DNA from: Litorimonas taeanensis
Lineage (GTDB): Bacteria > Pseudomonadota > Alphaproteobacteria > Caulobacterales > Maricaulaceae
Assembly: GCF_003634015.1 (NCBI RefSeq)
Contig: NZ_RBII01000002.1
Coordinates: 62,001-126,000 of the forward strand
DNA length: 64,000 nt
Reading direction: 5' to 3'
The notes below the pieces were generated by a model that was given only the letters and a program-made list of their open reading frames with translations, searched no databases and was not told the origin of the DNA. Shown piece after piece: positions 55,567-64,000 of this stretch (the stretch's first letter is position 1; each line of letters begins with the position of its first letter). Both the position numbers and the translations under genes were made by a program.

Positions 55567-56661
55567 ATGCAGGCAGATACGATAGACCGTATTTATGAGG
55601 CATCGTTCATCCCTGAACTTTGGCCTTCAATTCTTGATGAAATCGCAGCGCAAACAGAAGCCCGTGGAGGGCTCTTATTCACCGTAAGAGATCGGATCCT
55701 TAATTGGACATCTTCTGATGATATTGAAGATGATTTTCATAGCTATGTGACAGGCGGTTGGTTCAGTCGATGCGGTCGCAAACTTTGTATGTTTAAGAAA
55801 GCGCACTCTTCTTTCATGATTGAAAATGATTATTGGACTGAAGAAGAATTCCAATCCAACGAAATCTATCAAAAATTCTTTAGACCAAGAGATTTGGGCT
55901 GTTCAGCAGGTACGGGGTTTCAAGTCCCCACGGGTGATAATATCGTCTTTAGCGTTGAACGCTCTCATCGACATGGCCCGTTAGAGCGGAAACATATCCA
56001 TCACTTAAATTCGCTGCGGCCCCATATCGCCAGAAGCGCCCTCGTCTCCGCAAGGCTTGGTTTAAAAGCCGCTCAAGGCGCTAGTGAAGCCTTAAACAAA
56101 ATCGGATTACCTACCCTGTTATTGAATTCAGAAGGCCATGTTGTTGAATCTAGTCATTTAGACGATACAGCGTCTGAATATATCATCTGGGGCGCGAATA
56201 ACCGCATGGCGCTTTCGGATAAAAAGGCCAATAATTTACTCGTGACGGCTTTAGAGACTCTATCGCTTCACCCCGAAAAAGTTATCCGTTCTTTCCCTAT
56301 TCGCGGACAAGACGGACAGCCTAGCTATGTCGGACATATAATTCCCATAAGCCGTTCCGCCCATGATTTATTTGCGCATAGTTACGCCGTCTTTGTTATG
56401 ACACCATTGAATGTGAAACATGTCCCCCCTGTCGAACTCGTGCGCTCGCTCTTTGATTTCACTGCCTCCGAAGCCCGGGTCGCCCGAGGACTGGCCGCAG
56501 GGAATAGCTTGGAGAATATCGCTCAGGACGGTGATGTTGCTATAACCACAGTGCGTACTCAGTTACGAAATGTAATGGAAAAGACAGGGTGTAGCCGCCA
56601 AGCCGAAGTTGTGGCCTTGATGGCGAATATAAGTCTGCAGCGCCAAGATGCCCCTAAATAA
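55567..56661 (+). CDS. LuxR-family transcriptional regulator
   Basis: A 364-residue regulator. The C-terminus is a LuxR-type helix-turn-helix (FTASEARVARGLAAGNSLENIA, then TTVRTQLRNVMEKTGCSRQAEVVALM). The N-terminal 280 residues have PAS-like character (RIYEASFIPELWPSILDEIAAQTEARGG) and are not an autoinducer-binding domain of the acyl-homoserine-lactone type. The ligand and target genes are unknown. It stands alone between the degP terminator and a lipoprotein gene. Confidence 0.82.
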   Translation: MQADTIDRIYEASFIPELWPSILDEIAAQTEARGGLLFTVRDRILNWTSSDDIEDDFHSYVTGGWFSRCGRKLCMFKKAHSSFMIENDYWTEEEFQSNEIYQKFFRPRDLGCSAGTGFQVPTGDNIVFSVERSHRHGPLERKHIHHLNSLRPHIARSALVSARLGLKAAQGASEALNKIGLPTLLLNSEGHVVESSHLDDTASEYIIWGANNRMALSDKKANNLLVTALETLSLHPEKVIRSFPIRGQDGQPSYVGHIIPISRSAHDLFAHSYAVFVMTPLNVKHVPPVELVRSLFDFTASEARVARGLAAGNSLENIAQDGDVAITTVRTQLRNVMEKTGCSRQAEVVALMANISLQRQDAPK

Positions 56662-56724
56662 AGACGCTCTTTAAAATGACCCTAAATAAAGAAAAATAGA
56701 AATTTTCTAAAGAATACCGCAAAA

Positions 56725-56744
56725 CATCATCAATATTGATGATG
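56725..56744. promoter_or_regulatory. 20-base perfect palindrome
   Basis: CATCATCAATATTGATGATG is perfectly symmetric and lies 62 bases before the lipoprotein ATG, where an operator would be expected. It could also be a binding site for the neighbouring LuxR-type regulator. Confidence 0.45.
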
Positions 56745-56760
56745 CCAGTCCCATTTGAGG

Positions 56761-56800
56761 CCTCCAAAACCATACTGTTCAGATAACACAGTATTGGAGG
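56761..56800 (+). promoter_or_regulatory. Hairpin sequestering a ribosome binding site
   Basis: CCTCCAA (56761-56767) pairs with TTGGAGG (56794-56800), stacked on TACTGT (56773-56778) with ACAGTA (56788-56793). The 3' arm is the Shine-Dalgarno GGAGG (56796-56800), five bases from the ATG at 56806. If the hairpin forms, translation is blocked; this resembles an RNA thermometer or another switch. Confidence 0.55.
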
Positions 56801-56805
56801 ATCAC

Positions 56806-57372
56806 ATGACAACCACTCGAAAAACAGCACAGTTTCTACTCGCCAGCGCTCTGGCTGTGTCTTTATCCGCTTGCGGCGCCTCTACGGGTGGCCTCGCGAA
56901 AAGCCTAGCAAAAGATGCTGCTATGAAGACTGTTTCCAATCAAGTCAGCCCACAGACCGTAGCGCCAAGCGTCGTGTCTGCGCCCCTCCCTGATGCTGCG
57001 GCATCAACCGAGCCAACGCCAACACCTATTGTGAGGCGCGCGAAAACAAACAAAAAATGTAAAGCTATTGCAGAAGAAATGAACGAAATTGATGCCAATA
57101 TCGTCGCCTATACCGAAATAATTAATAATGGAGGGTCTTCTTTGGCTGGGCAAGCCGCAGCCACCGGTGCCTCTCATGCTGCTGTCCATAGTGGGGCCGC
57201 CAATGCTTTGATGAAAGTACCTTTTGGGGGGCTATTTGCAAAAAGCGCGATTGATAGCCTCGCAAATTCAGGGGCCAAAAAAGTCGAAAAAGCCCAAAAA
57301 GATTTAGAAAAAGCGAATTTACGGAAAGCAACACTTACGGGTCTTTATACCGGTAAAGACTGCGCCGCGTAA
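56806..57372 (+). CDS. Lipoprotein of unknown function
   Basis: A 188-residue lipoprotein (signal MTTTRKTAQFLLASALAV, lipobox LSAC). The mature protein has a Pro/Ala/Ser/Thr-rich linker, an amphipathic helix CKAIAEEMNEIDANIVAYTEII, a Gly/Ala-rich stretch (GGSSLAGQAAATGASHAAVHSG) and a Lys-rich coiled-coil-like end. I do not recognise a family. The start is fixed by GGAGG five bases upstream, which is locked in a hairpin. Confidence 0.75.
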   Translation: MTTTRKTAQFLLASALAVSLSACGASTGGLAKSLAKDAAMKTVSNQVSPQTVAPSVVSAPLPDAAASTEPTPTPIVRRAKTNKKCKAIAEEMNEIDANIVAYTEIINNGGSSLAGQAAATGASHAAVHSGAANALMKVPFGGLFAKSAIDSLANSGAKKVEKAQKDLEKANLRKATLTGLYTGKDCAA

Positions 57373-57468
57373 AACCTCCTACGGGGCGGTGAGACGGCGG
57401 GAAGCCAATGCGGCCCGCCGTCAAACAAATAAAGGAACACAGTATCTGCGTTAAATCTAGAGCGGAAA

Positions 57469-57618
57469 ATGACACATATATTTGACAAATTTTTTGCAAA
57501 GATTGGCCTTGAAGAAGATGAAATACAAGGCTCCCCTCTGCGGGGCATTCTTTATGTCGGCATTGCTGTGATGACCGCCTTAATGTTTATCTTCACAGCT
57601 CTGACCATTTTCACCTGA
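57469..57618 (+). CDS. Small single-span membrane protein
   Basis: A 49-residue protein with an acidic segment (KIGLEEDEIQG) and one membrane helix (ILYVGIAVMTALMFIFTALTIF). It is too short for routine calling. The frame is clean and GCGGAAA precedes the ATG. Its stop is four bases from the metH stop on the other strand. The function is unknown. Confidence 0.5.
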   Translation: MTHIFDKFFAKIGLEEDEIQGSPLRGILYVGIAVMTALMFIFTALTIFT

Positions 57619-57621
57619 GCA

Positions 57622-60261
57622 TTAATAATTTAAAATCGGCGACAACCAACGCTCTGTATCTTCTACGCTCATTCCCTTGCGCCGTGCATAGTCTTCGACT
57701 TGGTCTTTTTCGATTTTCCCAACACCAAAATACACACTCTCTGGATGTCCGAAATATAGACCCGACACAGAACTCGCGGGATGCATTGCAAAGCTTTGTG
57801 TTAGAACAACTTCGGTTTCTTTTGTGGCATCCAGCAATCTGAATAGGGTTGCCTTTTCTGTATGATCAGGTTGTGCTGGGTACCCTGGCGCGGGGCGAAT
57901 TCCAGCATATCTCTCTGCAATTAGATCCTCACCCATAGCTGTTTCATCCGGAGCATACCCCCAAAACTCTGTCCGAACACGTTTATGTAAATGTTCAGCG
58001 AAGGCCTCAGCCAAACGGTCACAAAGCGCTTTGAATAGAATAGAATTATAATCGTCACCCGCCGCGACATATTCTTTGGATTTAGCTTCTTCACCAAGGC
58101 CCGCCGTTACACAAAACCCTCCGATATAATCTCCATTCGGAGAACAAAAATCAGAAATGGCATAATTTGGCTTGGCTTGAGACCCTTTGCTAATCTGTTG
58201 ACGCAGACCATGAAATGTCGCGCATTTCTCATTCATGTCTGGGTCGGCATAAACATCAATATCATCACCGCTTTTCTTGGCTGGCCAGAACCCAAACACT
58301 GCATTTGCTTTTACCCATTTGCCTGCAATCATGTCATCAAGCATTGCATTCGCATCGCGGAACAAATCTTTCGCCGCGGCGCCGAAACGCTCATTGTCTA
58401 AAATAGCTGGATAACGCCCTTTCAATTCCCATGTGGCAAAGAACGGCGTCCAATCAATATAGTCTCTTAAGTCTTCGAGCGGGTAGTCCAACAAGGTCTT
58501 TGTGCCAATGAAGCTTGGCTTATGCGGTTTAAAATTATCCCAGCCCTCTTTTGGGAGCCAAGGGTTGTCCCGCGCCTCTTTCAAGGTCAGTCTGACCTTG
58601 GCCGTTTGGCCTTTATTATGGGCCTCACGCGCTTTGACATACTCCCCTTTAATCTTGTTTTGATAGTCCTGTGACTCCTCGCCCAATAAAGACCCTACAA
58701 CGCCGACTGCACGGGAGGCATCCGTTACATACACTACCTGACCCTTTTCATAAGCCGGATCAATTTTAACGGCTGTATGCGTTTTGGATGTAGTAGCGCC
58801 GCCAATCAATAGGGGCATGTCCATACCCAATCGCTGCATCTCTTTACCAACGTAAACCATTTCATCTAATGACGGCGTGATTAAACCTGACAAACCAATC
58901 ATATCGACATTGTTTTCTTTTGCGGCAGCAAGGATTTTATCACAGGGCACCATCACCCCCAGATCAATCACGTCATAGCCGTTACATTGCAAAACCACCC
59001 CGACAATGTTCTTACCAATGTCGTGAACATCACCTTTGACGGTCGCCATTAAAATGGTGCCATTAGACGAACCCGCCGTGCCAAGTTCCTCTTTTTCAGC
59101 CTCCATAAAAGGCATAAGATGCGCAACAGAGGCTTTCATAACACGCGCGGATTTCACGACTTGCGGAAGGAACATTTTCCCCGAACCGAACAAATCACCT
59201 ACGACATTCATGCCGTCCATTAAGGGGCCTTCAATAACATGCAAAGGTCGCTCTGCATCAAGGCGAGCCTCTTCTGTATCCTCGACGATATAGTCTGTAA
59301 TACCTCTGACCAGAGCGTGCTCAAGGCGTTTATTTACAGGTAAATCACGCCATTTATTATCCACCTCAACCGCTTTAGATTTGCCATCACCTCGGTATTT
59401 TTCTGCAACGTCTAGAAGCCTATCCGTAGCATCATCACGGCGATTCAGAATAACATCTTCGACGCGCTCTCGTAGCTCTTCTGGAATGTCATCATAAATG
59501 GTGAGCTGCCCTGCATTCACAATCGCCATATCTAATCCGGCTGGAATTGCATGATATAGAAAAACTGAATGCATGGCTTCACGAACGGGTTCATTACCGC
59601 GAAACGCAAAACTGACATTTGATAATCCGCCAGAAATTCGTGCGTGGGGCAGCTTGGCCTTAATCCGTCTACAGGCTTCGATAAAATCGACAGAATAGTT
59701 ATTGTGTTCTTCGATACCCGTCGCGACAGCAAATATATTCGGGTCAAAAATTATATCTTCAGGCGGGAAATTAATTGTTTCTGTCAGCAGACGATAGGCG
59801 CGTTCACATATCTCAAATTTGTGGTCAGCCGTTTCGGCTTGTCCTTCTTCGTCAAAGGCCATGACAACAACGGCCGCGCCCAGGTCGCGGCATTTTCTGG
59901 CTTGTTCCAAAAACGGTGCCTCGCCCTCTTTCATAGAGATAGAATTCACGACGGCCTTACCTTGAATACATTTCAGGCCAGCCTCGAGTACTTCCCATTT
60001 GGAGCTATCAATCATAATTGGCACACGGGAAATATCAGGTTCTCCTGCCAGTAATTGCAAGAAACGCGTCATCGCGGCAACACCGTCAATTAATCCGTCA
60101 TCCATATTAATGTCGATGATTTGCGCGCCGTTCTCTACTTGTTGGCGAGCCACTGAGAGTGCCTTTTCAAAGTCGCCTTTGACAATCATCTTCTTAAAAC
60201 GTGCGGAGCCAGACACATTGGTGCGCTCGCCTACATTTACAAAATTCGCTGTTGAGGTCAT
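57622..60261 (-). CDS. metH: Methionine synthase, folate/B12/activation part of split MetH
   Basis: An 879-residue protein containing the pterin-binding domain ([25 protein letters not shown]), the B12 cap and binding domain with [14 protein letters not shown] (the His that ligates cobalt) and the C-terminal activation domain ([21 protein letters not shown]). It uses methyl-tetrahydrofolate and cobalamin to make methionine. The homocysteine domain is in the separate upstream gene, a known alphaproteobacterial split. The ATG at 60261 is supported by the family-standard N-terminus and by an ATGA overlap with the preceding small ORF. Confidence 0.96.
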   Translation of the reverse strand: MTSTANFVNVGERTNVSGSARFKKMIVKGDFEKALSVARQQVENGAQIIDINMDDGLIDGVAAMTRFLQLLAGEPDISRVPIMIDSSKWEVLEAGLKCIQGKAVVNSISMKEGEAPFLEQARKCRDLGAAVVVMAFDEEGQAETADHKFEICERAYRLLTETINFPPEDIIFDPNIFAVATGIEEHNNYSVDFIEACRRIKAKLPHARISGGLSNVSFAFRGNEPVREAMHSVFLYHAIPAGLDMAIVNAGQLTIYDDIPEELRERVEDVILNRRDDATDRLLDVAEKYRGDGKSKAVEVDNKWRDLPVNKRLEHALVRGITDYIVEDTEEARLDAERPLHVIEGPLMDGMNVVGDLFGSGKMFLPQVVKSARVMKASVAHLMPFMEAEKEELGTAGSSNGTILMATVKGDVHDIGKNIVGVVLQCNGYDVIDLGVMVPCDKILAAAKENNVDMIGLSGLITPSLDEMVYVGKEMQRLGMDMPLLIGGATTSKTHTAVKIDPAYEKGQVVYVTDASRAVGVVGSLLGEESQDYQNKIKGEYVKAREAHNKGQTAKVRLTLKEARDNPWLPKEGWDNFKPHKPSFIGTKTLLDYPLEDLRDYIDWTPFFATWELKGRYPAILDNERFGAAAKDLFRDANAMLDDMIAGKWVKANAVFGFWPAKKSGDDIDVYADPDMNEKCATFHGLRQQISKGSQAKPNYAISDFCSPNGDYIGGFCVTAGLGEEAKSKEYVAAGDDYNSILFKALCDRLAEAFAEHLHKRVRTEFWGYAPDETAMGEDLIAERYAGIRPAPGYPAQPDHTEKATLFRLLDATKETEVVLTQSFAMHPASSVSGLYFGHPESVYFGVGKIEKDQVEDYARRKGMSVEDTERWLSPILNY

Positions 60262-60455
60262 GCGATTGCGGCCCATCCACGCCGAGGACATTCGGCAAAA
60301 ATTGAATTAAATAGATTAAAACGCATTGGGTGAATCCATGTCACTATACGATTTTCCATGAGTTGTAATGTAGCCCAGTAAAGGGGGAGGTTACTTAAAG
60401 CCTGCCCAAGAGCGTCAATAACATCAACGCAAAATATTTCTTTATTTTGCCTCAT
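60258..60455 (-). CDS. Small ORF translationally locked between metH halves
   Basis: A 65-codon frame whose ATG overlaps the stop of the homocysteine-domain gene (TGATG) and whose TGA overlaps the ATG of the second metH gene (ATGA). The product, beginning [20 protein letters not shown], has several aromatics and no recognisable domain. The double overlap suggests a real, coupled gene, but it could also be a chance frame in a spacer, perhaps serving only to pass ribosomes to the second gene. An in-frame GTG lies one codon upstream. Confidence 0.5.
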   Translation of the reverse strand: MRQNKEIFCVDVIDALGQALSNLPLYWATLQLMENRIVTWIHPMRFNLFNSIFAECPRRGWAAIA

Positions 60456-61507
60456 CACACAGCGATCTGAAAAGGTTCCAAACCTGACAAACGCAATGTC
60501 GCTTTAGGTTTAACCGGATGACGCGGCGCAATGCCTTCTGCCGCTTGGGCAATGGCTGCGATATGCTCTGGCGTTGTGCCGCAACAACCGCCCAGAATAT
60601 TGACAAAACCCTCTTCGACCCATGGCGTAATTTGTCCGCTCATATCACTGGGTGTTTCATCATATTCCCCAAATGCATTCGGGAGACCTGCATTCGGAAA
60701 GGCAATGACATAAGTATCGGCGACGCGCGATATGGCTTCGATATGGGGCCGCATTTCATCTGCGCCCAATGCGCAGTTTAAACCCACAGCGAATGGGTTT
60801 GCGTGCGCTATCGAAATCCAAAAGGCTTCGGGCGTTTGACCCGAAAGTGTACGCCCCGAACGGTCGGTAATCGTACCTGAAATCAAAATAGGCTTTTTAT
60901 ACCCAACCTTATCAAAGACAGCATGCGTAGCTGCAATGGCCGCTTTGCAATTGAGTGTGTCAAAGACGGTCTCAATCAAAATCGCATCCACAATATCAAT
61001 CATGGCTTCGATCTGGCCAATATAACTCTCTTTCACTTCATCAAAAGTGACATCGCGAAAGCCAGGGTCTTCGACCTTGGGCGAGATAGATAAGGTTTTA
61101 TTCATGGGGCCAACAGACCCTAACACACATCGAGGTTTCTCAGGGGTTTTCGCTGTCCATTCATCCGCGCATTTTCGCGCTATCTGCGCTGCAGCGCGAG
61201 CAATCTCTGGCGCTAGTTCAGCCATATCATAATCGGCTTGTGATATCGTCGTCGCATTAAAGCTGTTCGTCTCTATCAAATCAGCCCCGGCCTTTAGGAA
61301 GGCATGATGTACTTTTTCAACGGCTTCAGGCTTGGTCAGGACAAGTAAATCATTATTCCCCTGTAAGGGAGAAGGCCAGTCTTGGAAACGCTCGCCGCGG
61401 AAATCATCTTCTTGAAGGCTTTGTTTTTGCAGCATTGTGCCCATGGCCCCATCGAGCATTATGATACGATTTTTGACGGCGTCTTCGATTTTCGACCAAT
61501 TCGACAT
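60455..61507 (-). CDS. metH: Methionine synthase, homocysteine-binding part of split MetH
   Basis: A 350-residue homocysteine S-methyltransferase domain: LDGAMGTMLQ, ETNSFNAT, then the zinc-ligand Cys in VGLNCALGA and the pair in GGCCGTTPEH. It corresponds to the N-terminal module of full-length MetH and works with the downstream 879-residue protein. A cobalamin riboswitch lies just upstream on the opposite strand and controls the divergent receptor gene, not this one. Confidence 0.95.
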   Translation of the reverse strand: MSNWSKIEDAVKNRIIMLDGAMGTMLQKQSLQEDDFRGERFQDWPSPLQGNNDLLVLTKPEAVEKVHHAFLKAGADLIETNSFNATTISQADYDMAELAPEIARAAAQIARKCADEWTAKTPEKPRCVLGSVGPMNKTLSISPKVEDPGFRDVTFDEVKESYIGQIEAMIDIVDAILIETVFDTLNCKAAIAATHAVFDKVGYKKPILISGTITDRSGRTLSGQTPEAFWISIAHANPFAVGLNCALGADEMRPHIEAISRVADTYVIAFPNAGLPNAFGEYDETPSDMSGQITPWVEEGFVNILGGCCGTTPEHIAAIAQAAEGIAPRHPVKPKATLRLSGLEPFQIAV

Positions 61508-61624
61508 AAGGCATTCCTATTGCGTAGGGCTATTTAACAGGCCTCCCCTAAATATCAATATAAAGATTTCTTTATATGCAATAAATTTACACTTGATTCT
61601 CTCACCCAAAGCCCTAAAGCCCCC

Positions 61625-61790
61625 CCGTTGGTCAGATGGAAACATCTGTGAATATGGGAACGGACTGTGATTGTCCGACGGCTCCCGCCGCTGTGAAGGG
61701 CGAGAGGCGACACAAATGTCACTGGGAAACTGGGAAGACGTGCCGCCTCGACTAAACCCTAAGTCAGAAGACCTGCCAACACGTCGCCAG
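61625..61790 (+). ncRNA. Cobalamin riboswitch
   Basis: The fold begins with CAGATG-GAAA-CATCTG (61633-61648) and contains the core GAATATGGGAA, GGCTCCCGCCGCTGTGAAG, the B12 box GTCACTGGG with GGGAAGACG, and the closing AGTCAGAAGACCTGCC (61762-61777). It precedes a BtuB-like gene. Downstream, CTCC runs near 61835-61843 can pair with either TGGAG at 61819-61823 or the Shine-Dalgarno GGAG at 61893-61896, suggesting translational control. No T-run terminator is seen. Confidence 0.92.
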
Positions 61791-61902
61791 CGCGCTTGGT
61801 CGGGATGCCCAAAGCGTATGGAGGAACCTGCGGGCTCCGCTCCAATGACGACACAACTGAAACCGTCACCCTGCACATTGGCAGGATATAATGGAGTGTG
61901 AC

Positions 61903-63756
61903 ATGAAACGACTATTATTGGGCGTGGCCCTCTCAACCTTAGCCCCCACTGTTTGGGCACAAAATACAGCAAATGACCGCGATGATATCATCTCAATTGG
62001 CAGCCTCATCGACACAGCGGATACCGATACTTTAACGAGCCCCGTCAGCATCTTGACTGCCGCCGATATAGAAGCTCGTAATCAAGCATTTGTTACGGAT
62101 TTACTGCGTACTATTCCAGGCCTTGCAGTCTCTCAATCTGGCGGCGGCGGTAGCCTGACGCAGATTCGCTTGCGCGGTTCCGAAGCAAACCACGTCCTTG
62201 TTATTATTGACGGTGTAGAAGTAAATAACCCCTCAGACGGCGCCTTTGATTTTGGCGGACTGCGTAGTGAAGACGTTGAAAAAATAGAAGTGCTTCGTGG
62301 AGAACAATCCGCGCTATATGGCCCAGACGCTGTCGGCGGCGTTATCAACATCATTACGCGTACAGGAAATGTCACCAAGCAATGGCGTGCCTCTGCCGAA
62401 GCGGGGAGCCGCGGCACGGTTGAAGGTCAATTCACAGGCGTCATACCCATAGGCCGCGCGGCCCTGACTGTTAATGGGAATGCCTTTAATACGGAAGGAT
62501 TTGATGTCTCCGGTCTTGGCGGAGAGAAAGACGGCTCCAGTAGTCGCCGCCTCGCCCTTGGCCTGAATAATTTCGCCCTTGGCTCTGTCACGTTTTCGGC
62601 GAATGGCGCCGTTAATCTGCGCACTTCTGAATATGACGAAGATTTGCCTGATCAGAACTTTATATTCGATGGGCGCTTAGACAATTCTGATAGTGAAACC
62701 GATGTAAAAACCACGACGGCCCGTATCGACGCCCGTTTCTCTCTCGCAGGATTTGAGCATCTTGTGCAGTCAAATATGGTTGAAACCGAGACTGACACGA
62801 AAGCCAGCTTTGCGACGAAAACCACAGGCACTCGCCAAAATGCCAGCTGGGCCGCGAAACGCACTTTTGCTGAGGCTCACAGCTTTACCGTGCTTGGAGA
62901 AGTCGAACGGGAAGAGTATGAATTTGAGGGCGATGAGGATGTGCCTGATATTTATAATTACGGACTCGTTGCGGATTATAAATTTAGCCAAAACAATTTG
63001 GATCTCACGGGATCAGTCCGTCATGATATAAATGACGTGTTCTCAGATACAACGACATGGCGCGTAGGCGCAGGCTATGGATTTAATTGGAATGGCCGTT
63101 TGCGGGGCTCTGTTGGGACGGGAGTAAAAAACCCAACCCTGATAGAGTTGTTCGGATTTTTCCCAAATAGCCGTTTCACAGGTAATCCCGATTTGAAAGC
63201 CGAGACATCACTTGGCTATTCTTTAGGGTATGAGCAGGCGTTTGGCGATTTAAATGTATCTATCGATTATTTCCATTCAGACCTCGAAGACGAAATCACA
63301 ACAATTTTTAATCCCGATTTTACGTCCTCTGTTATCAATCTTGCCACGGATAGCACACGTGAAGGCATTGAAGTTGCGGCTAATTGGTCTCTGACAGATC
63401 GGTTTACCCTAGATGGATCAGCTAGCTTTCTAGACAGTAGCGAGAATGAAATCGAAGAAATTCGACGCCCCGATTTCCTCGCAAGCGCAACGCTATCATG
63501 GCAAGCCAGTGACACTGTTAGCTTTACCTTAAGCGCGGATCACACTGGATCCCAGCTCGATACAGACTTTGGTACATTCCAACGCGTTGAGCTCGATGCC
63601 TATACTTTGGTCGGGTTAAATATCGCTGTGGATATAAATGATCACTTTGGTGTGTATGTACGCGGAACCAATCTTCTTAGCGAAGATTATCAAGAAGTCT
63701 TTGGCTACCGCTCTGCGGGCGCAGGGGCCTTCACAGGTATCAGAGCCGCATTTTAG
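61903..63756 (+). CDS. btuB: BtuB-like TonB-dependent vitamin B12 receptor
   Basis: A 617-residue outer-membrane receptor with a signal peptide (MKRLLLGVALSTLAPTVWAQ), a plug domain (VSILTAADIEARNQAFVTDLLRTIPGLAV, IRLRGSEANHVLVIIDGVEVNN, RGEQSALYGPDAVGGVINIIT) and a beta-barrel ending in Phe (GIRAAF). The riboswitch upstream identifies the substrate as a cobamide. ATG 61903 is chosen because GGAG lies six bases upstream; an ATG at 61891 overlaps that site. Cobalamin import supports the B12-dependent MetH encoded next door. Confidence 0.93.
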   Translation: MKRLLLGVALSTLAPTVWAQNTANDRDDIISIGSLIDTADTDTLTSPVSILTAADIEARNQAFVTDLLRTIPGLAVSQSGGGGSLTQIRLRGSEANHVLVIIDGVEVNNPSDGAFDFGGLRSEDVEKIEVLRGEQSALYGPDAVGGVINIITRTGNVTKQWRASAEAGSRGTVEGQFTGVIPIGRAALTVNGNAFNTEGFDVSGLGGEKDGSSSRRLALGLNNFALGSVTFSANGAVNLRTSEYDEDLPDQNFIFDGRLDNSDSETDVKTTTARIDARFSLAGFEHLVQSNMVETETDTKASFATKTTGTRQNASWAAKRTFAEAHSFTVLGEVEREEYEFEGDEDVPDIYNYGLVADYKFSQNNLDLTGSVRHDINDVFSDTTTWRVGAGYGFNWNGRLRGSVGTGVKNPTLIELFGFFPNSRFTGNPDLKAETSLGYSLGYEQAFGDLNVSIDYFHSDLEDEITTIFNPDFTSSVINLATDSTREGIEVAANWSLTDRFTLDGSASFLDSSENEIEEIRRPDFLASATLSWQASDTVSFTLSADHTGSQLDTDFGTFQRVELDAYTLVGLNIAVDINDHFGVYVRGTNLLSEDYQEVFGYRSAGAGAFTGIRAAF

Positions 63757-64000
63757 CGGCTCTCATCCCCAGGACGTTCAATCGTTAATTCCGTGGGCGA
63801 GATTACATTCTCGCCCATAAATGCATAATGCCGTTCAACCTGATACCCTGCCTTCTCAAATTCTGTGAGCAGGCTTTCCTCGCCCAATAAATGCGCAACG
63901 CCAACCACGACAAGGCTTTCCCCACTGCCCTCCATATGAGGCACAAGGATTTCGGCCCATTTCTTATTGCGGTTTACCAAAACAGAGCGGTACATTTCTC
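63753..64000 (-). CDS. TraB/GumN family protein (partial)
   Basis: The C-terminal 82 residues or so of a leftward gene that enters from the right edge. The segments NRNKKWAEILVPHMEG and SLVVVGVAHLLGEESLLTEFEKAGYQVER are the C-terminal hallmarks of the TraB/GumN family, proposed to be metal-dependent peptidase-like proteins. The stop overlaps the btuB stop (convergent). Confidence 0.85.
   Translation of the reverse strand, partial: EMYRSVLVNRNKKWAEILVPHMEGSGESLVVVGVAHLLGEESLLTEFEKAGYQVERHYAFMGENVISPTELTIERPGDESR

Noticed and set aside
1-64000. tRNA genes, CRISPR arrays, insertion sequences or prophage genes
   Set aside because: No cloverleaf-like segments with T-arm, no regularly spaced repeats, and no transposase, integrase or phage structural proteins were recognised.

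Overview
The window looks like a chromosomal segment of a marine-type alphaproteobacterium near the Caulobacterales/Hyphomonadaceae (Maricaulales) group. Reasons: a two-gene split methionine synthase (MetH); an argH-lptM-lysA-DUF4175 and MJ0042/ftsEX neighbourhood typical of that group; a separate demethoxyubiquinone hydroxylase; an SdhCDA set; and many small lipoproteins. This placement is inference from gene content, not a database match. Base composition is mixed, near half G+C by eye, except one clearly AT-rich gene at about 25.4-27.3 kb. No rRNA, tRNA, CRISPR array or transposase was recognised.

Layout. 0-6.9 kb: EF-hand protein (cut by the left edge), DUF547 protein, TlpA-type thioredoxin divergent from argH, DUF1289 protein and envelope proteins. 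7-14.7 kb: lptM-like lipoprotein, lysA, DUF4175 protein, MJ0042 zinc-ribbon protein, ftsE-ftsX, YdcF-like protein. 14.7-17.1 kb: aromatic amino-acid genes (prephenate dehydrogenase, chorismate mutase) and a methyltransferase. 17.2-22.2 kb: EAL/GGDEF protein, then a GT2 glycosyltransferase divergent from an ArnT-like glycosyltransferase. 22.2-24.4 kb: yidD-thrS operon. 24.4-27.4 kb: accessory interval with a hairpin-rich GC block, REP-like inverted repeats and an AT-rich GHKL ATPase. 27.4-36.6 kb: ispG, RodZ-like protein, dsbB-coq7, small lipoproteins, GAF histidine kinase, S-formylglutathione hydrolase, prolyl oligopeptidase. 36.6-43.3 kb: dapF, then the locus of most interest. 43.3-53.5 kb: ExoD, LysE, ppa, sdhB, creD, DUF4197, crotonase and sdhCDA. 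53.9-64 kb: Do-like protease, LuxR regulator, lipoproteins, split metH, and a cobalamin riboswitch driving a BtuB-like receptor, next to a TraB/GumN protein cut by the right edge.

The most interesting system is at 37.6-43.3 kb. A 69-residue membrane protein resembling only the N-terminus of an HlyD-type adaptor is translationally coupled (ATGA) to an ABC exporter with an intact C39 leader-peptidase domain. Next is a 23-codon gene encoding a textbook double-glycine leader and a predicted mature peptide of only eight residues, closed by a strong terminator. Then comes a hybrid histidine kinase with an N-terminal signal peptide and a probably periplasmic TPR-like sensor region. Together they read as a candidate peptide export-and-sensing circuit in a Gram-negative bacterium.

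Other points worth following: a 65-codon ORF locked between the two metH halves by start/stop overlaps on both sides; an sdh operon in which sdhB lies about 3.9 kb from sdhCDA, behind two terminators; a hairpin that would hide the ribosome binding site of a lipoprotein gene at 56.8 kb; and the stand-alone AT-rich GHKL ATPase.
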